A stretch of 18,087 nucleotides of DNA, taken from positions 1 to 18,087 of the forward strand of contig SHVP01000049.1 in assembly GCA_009694165.1 (NCBI GenBank), read 5' to 3'. Origin of the DNA: Alphaproteobacteria bacterium. Its GTDB lineage: Bacteria > Pseudomonadota > Alphaproteobacteria > SHVP01. The position numbers and the translations under genes are program-made. Positions 15,399 to 18,087 of this stretch are shown here, one piece after another; position 1 is the first letter of the stretch, and each line of letters opens with the position of its first letter. The notes under the pieces are model-generated. The model worked only from the letters and a program-made list of their open reading frames with translations. It ran no database searches and was not told the DNA's origin.

Positions 15399-16731
15399 TC
15401 ACGCCAGGGCCAGGATGAGACTGCTGCGGTCGTGGCCCACTTGCAGGGTTGCCGATTGCCCGGTGGCGACGGGAGGCGGGCGCGCGAAGAGATGAAGGTT
15501 CCGCACCCAGCCCTCGGCGTCGTCCACGTCGGGACTATTGGCGAAGTGGGTTTTGCGGTCGAGGTCGATCCGCATCCATTGCAGGATGCCGACCGCTACT
15601 CCGGTGGCGGTCGCAGTCACGGTGAACGGCGACAGCGCCGGCGGATGGACCGTTGCCCGGAGATCGAAGGGCACCAGCGGGTAGTCGGCAGAAAGGCGAG
15701 TCCATTCGAGGGCGCGACCGAACATCGGAATTCGCCGTACCGCCGGCGCGTTGAAGGCCGACAGGTCGAAGCCGGACACCCGGTCCACGAACGCGGGACG
15801 CTCCAGCGCCGCGCCGCCGACTAGACAGCCTACCGCGGTCACGGCTTCGGGGATGATGCTCGCCCCGGGCTTCACCAGGCGATCGAGGGCATCTTCGAAA
15901 GTGGCGAGGACGCCTTCGGACAAGACATCGCTCGACAAAACTTCGGAGATGAGGACGTCGACGCGCTCGTCGATATCCCTCCCAACGATGAGGTCGCTTG
16001 AGCGTTTGGCGGTCAGGTGGATGCGGTCGGCGTAGCCGTTCCGTTCGATGATCGTGCGCGCCACCTCGGCGATGACCGGATCGACCTCGCAGGCGCTGAC
16101 CGCCGCCGCTCCGACGCGGATCGCCATCATCGACAGAAGACCGCTGCCCGCGCCGATGTCGAGGACGCGCGCCCCGGGTCCCTGGGCGAGAAGCGCCCGC
16201 CCGCTCGAACGCCGCATTGCGGCGCGCGTCGTTCATCATCGGCACGTGCCAGTTGGGCACCGTGGCGCTCGCCCGCCGCAACTGATGTTGGACCATCGCC
16301 GAGTCGGGCCACCGCGCGGCGGCGCGGCGCAGGGCGGCCACCCCGGCGCTGCGGCGGCCGGCGTCAAACAGGGCGACCCCGAGATTGGCGATGACCCCCG
16401 GGTGATCCGGGTCGCGCGCCGCAGCCGCCTCGAGGACCGCCGCCGCCTCGCCGTAGCGGCCAAGGCGATGGAGCAGCGTCCCAACCCCGACCAGCGCCGC
16501 CACATCGCCCGGCCGCAGACCGAGGACGTCCTGCCAACGTGTCAGGGCAAGGTCCGGGCGACCATCGACAGTCGCGAGGGCCACCAGCAATGCTGACACG
16601 TCGGCCCGCAAAAAGCCGGTGGACAGGAGTTCGAGATAGTCGGCCTCGGCCGCGGCCAGGCGACCCGCCCGGTGGTGCTCCATCGCCCGGTCTAGGAGAG
16701 CCTGCGCCGTCGGCGGTTGGGGCTCGGTCAT
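15399..16731 (-). pseudogene. TPR plus PRMT-like methyltransferase, split by a one-base frameshift
   Basis: The N-terminal half (ATG 16729-16731, GAGG ribosome site upstream) encodes TPR-like helices (about residues 10-155) and ends in 'NWHVPMMNDARRNAAFERA'. The methyltransferase continues in another frame with 'VLDIGAGSGLL' (SAM motif I), 'ACEVDP', and 'ISEVLSSDVLSEG', which resembles the double-glutamate loop of protein arginine methyltransferases. Removing one base at about 16197, inside a CCCGCCCG tract, joins both halves into a 443-residue protein. The 'WH.PMMND..RN..' motif directly before the methyltransferase domain is the usual layout of this TPR-PRMT family (PRMT9-like). The cause may be a real insertion or a sequencing error. 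The target protein is unknown. Confidence 0.75.
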
Positions 16732-16758
16732 GGCGCCTCGCAAGATGCTGAGCAATCG

Positions 16759-16770
16759 GACAAATTTGTC
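16759..16770. promoter_or_regulatory. AT-rich 12-bp palindrome upstream of the TPR-methyltransferase
   Basis: GACAAATTTGTC is a perfect palindrome 28 bp before the minus-strand start at 16731, in the region shared with the divergent HU gene. Position and AT content fit an operator. A few 12-bp palindromes are expected by chance in a window of this size, so this is only a candidate. Confidence 0.3.
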
Positions 16771-16919
16771 GGATCGAACGTGATTCGACAGGACCCGGGG
16801 CCTTCAGGCAACGGGCTAAATTCGATGATTCGCGGCAACTGAGGGTTTGCATTCGCGGCGGCATCGTGATTCTCTCCACCCGACGTTTCTCAACACTCCA
16901 TCTCTGGAACTGGATCACC

Positions 16920-17222
16920 ATGCCTGCCAACAAATCCGCCGCCGTGACCACCGTCACGTTGAAGAACCTCGCCGCCAAACTGGCCGGTGACCATGGCATC
17001 ACCAAGAAACAGAGCGAAGCGATGCTGAATAGTTTGGTTGATCAGCTGGCGCTCAACCTCAAGAAAGGCCGACGCATCCGCCTGCCCGGCTTGGGGATCT
17101 TCCAGGTGCGCAAGCGCGCCGCCCGCATGGGCCGCAACCCGGCCACCGGTGAAGCAATTCAGATCAAAGCCGCGAAGAAGGTGACCTTCCGCGCCGCCAA
17201 GGAACTGAAGGAAGCGGTCTAG
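16920..17222 (+). CDS. HU family DNA-binding protein
   Basis: This 100-residue basic protein belongs to the bacterial HU/IHF family of nucleoid proteins, which bend DNA as dimers. It has 'TLKNLAAKLAGDHGITKKQSE' at the N-terminal helices, 'GRRIRLPGLGIFQV' near 58-71, the DNA-contacting arm with the proline motif 'MGRNPATGEAIQI' (79-91), and the C-terminal 'KKVTFRAAKELKEAV'. The Lys/Ala-rich N-terminal extension of about ten residues is slightly longer than classic HU (90 residues). ATG 16920 is chosen because it gives family length; the frame is open to 16866. The ribosome site is weak. It is divergent from the TPR-methyltransferase gene. Confidence 0.93.
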   Translation: MPANKSAAVTTVTLKNLAAKLAGDHGITKKQSEAMLNSLVDQLALNLKKGRRIRLPGLGIFQVRKRAARMGRNPATGEAIQIKAAKKVTFRAAKELKEAV

Positions 17223-17312
17223 GCTGATCGCGTCAACGCGGAGAAGCGGCCCGCGAAACCGCAGACCAACTGCATTCCGGCCGCTGACCTGCTAACGATC
17301 ACCCGGCTTCGC

Positions 17313-17368
17313 GGGGCGGCCGTCCTTCGGGCGGCCCCCCGTTACCGCCGGCGCCCACGGGCCGGCGG
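17313..17368. terminator. Double GC-rich hairpin between convergent genes
   Basis: Two neighbouring hairpins occupy the gap between the HU gene and the convergent methyltransferase gene. The first pairs GGCCGTCC (17318-17325) with GGGCGGCC (17329-17336), extended by GGGG and CCCC. The second pairs CCGCCGGC (17345-17352) with GCCGGCGG (17361-17368). The place suits a bidirectional transcription end, but neither is followed by a T-tract, so classic intrinsic termination is unproven. Confidence 0.4.
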
Positions 17369-17443
17369 ACAGAACGTCCGCATGCAATGAACAAACCGCC
17401 CCCGCGCCCCGGTTGAAGTCCCCGGGGGTCGCGGGCTGCCGAA

Positions 17444-18087
17444 CTAGCTCCGGCGCGTCGCGTCCACCAGGCAATATTTGGCGCCATGGTGGCGAGGCGG
17501 CACGTCCTCGAGCCGGTGCCCGGTGTGGTTGGGCGCCCAGTGCGGCACCTCGACGACCTTGACGTCGCGTTTGTCGAACCCCGCCTTTTGCATGACCTGC
17601 ATCAGATCGAGGTCGTGCAACGTGCCCATGAACGGCTCGGCGTTGTAATGCGTGTCCCAGTCGCCCATGAACTGCTCGAACGGCATCTTGCCGTCGAATT
17701 GCGGCGCGTCCATGTGCAGGGCGACGCCGCCCTTGGCCAGGAGACGCCGACTCTCGCGAAAGATGTTGTGCAGCGCCTGGGTCGCGGTCTCGTGCATGAC
17801 GATGCAGGAAACGACAGCGTCAAAATGGCCATCGGGGAAGGTGGTGTGTTCGGCGTCCTGCTGCGAGAAATGCACGGTCTTGCCCAATGCCTCCGCGCGC
17901 GCGTGGCCATAGAGCAGGCAAGGCGCGGCCACGTCGATCGCGTGCACCTCGGCATCCGGAAATGCATCGCACCACGGCAGCGTCGAGGCTCCGATCGCGC
18001 AGCCCATATCGAGGATGCGCTTCGGTTTGAACCCCGGTTGGGCTTGCTTGAGGTAGTTGATCAGAACAAAGCCGCCGTTGTCATGCA
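17444..18087 (-). CDS. Class I SAM-dependent methyltransferase (partial, N-terminus beyond window)
   Basis: About 214 residues are encoded from the right edge to TAG 17444-17446. SAM motif I is 'RILDMGCAIGAST', followed by an acidic residue after 'HAID' and by 'AEHTTFPDGHFDAVVSCIVMHE' (motif III/IV region of Methyltransf_11/25 types), then 'ESRRLLAKGGVALHMD'. The first in-window ATG (18007) lies inside motif I, so it cannot be the true start. The frame stays open to the edge with protein-like sequence such as 'DNGGFVLINYLKQAQPGFKP'. The C-terminal part ('DWDTHYNAEPFMGTLHDLDL') is typical of small-molecule methyltransferases. The substrate is unknown. Confidence 0.88.
   Translation of the reverse strand, partial: HDNGGFVLINYLKQAQPGFKPKRILDMGCAIGASTLPWCDAFPDAEVHAIDVAAPCLLYGHARAEALGKTVHFSQQDAEHTTFPDGHFDAVVSCIVMHETATQALHNIFRESRRLLAKGGVALHMDAPQFDGKMPFEQFMGDWDTHYNAEPFMGTLHDLDLMQVMQKAGFDKRDVKVVEVPHWAPNHTGHRLEDVPPRHHGAKYCLVDATRRS

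Overview
The window looks like chromosomal DNA from a GC-rich alphaproteobacterium (Rhodospirillales or Rhizobiales type). This is inferred from the high GC content, the CaiB/PrpD/CitE catabolic genes, an HU protein, and a truncated copy of a secreted lectin-like family that I know mainly from Bradyrhizobium-type genomes. No rRNA, tRNA, CRISPR array, transposase or phage gene was seen. I found no clearly new multi-gene system. The unusual content is one atypical enzyme and several broken genes.

Left part (1-4.4 kb): the tail of a probable phosphodiesterase/alkaline-phosphatase-type gene (+), a small cupin (-), a CaiB/BaiF CoA-transferase (+), an MmgE/PrpD protein (+), and a convergent CitE/HpcH-type lyase (-) whose 3' end overlaps the PrpD gene by 21 bp. 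Together these three enzyme families fit CoA-activated breakdown of a branched or unsaturated dicarboxylic acid (itaconate or citramalate type), but the exact substrate cannot be read from sequence.

Envelope part (4.4-6.5 kb, all -): an AsmA-like membrane-anchored protein, then two tandem small exported proteins with one Sel1 repeat each. The downstream Sel1 gene is followed by a convincing intrinsic terminator.

Transport part (6.8-12.3 kb, +): an EamA/DMT permease pseudogene with two in-frame amber codons and no usable start, then an EmrA/EmrB-type efflux pair that overlaps and is probably translationally coupled, then an orphan peptide-type ABC substrate-binding protein. After these come a MAPEG protein, a second cupin, and an alpha/beta-hydrolase-fold protein that lacks both the nucleophile serine and the catalytic histidine.

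Degenerate part (14.25-15.34 kb): non-coding or decayed DNA with fragments of unrecognised minus-strand genes, a hexanucleotide microsatellite, and a 5'-truncated lectin-like gene abutting a minus-strand fragment at about 15,000. This looks like an old rearrangement junction.

Right part (15.4-18.1 kb): a TPR plus PRMT-like methyltransferase split by a one-base frameshift (-), an HU-family protein (+), a GC-rich double hairpin between convergent genes, and a SAM methyltransferase (-) that runs off the right edge. Four lesion-bearing loci in 18 kb suggest either local gene decay or residual assembly errors. Reads would settle which.
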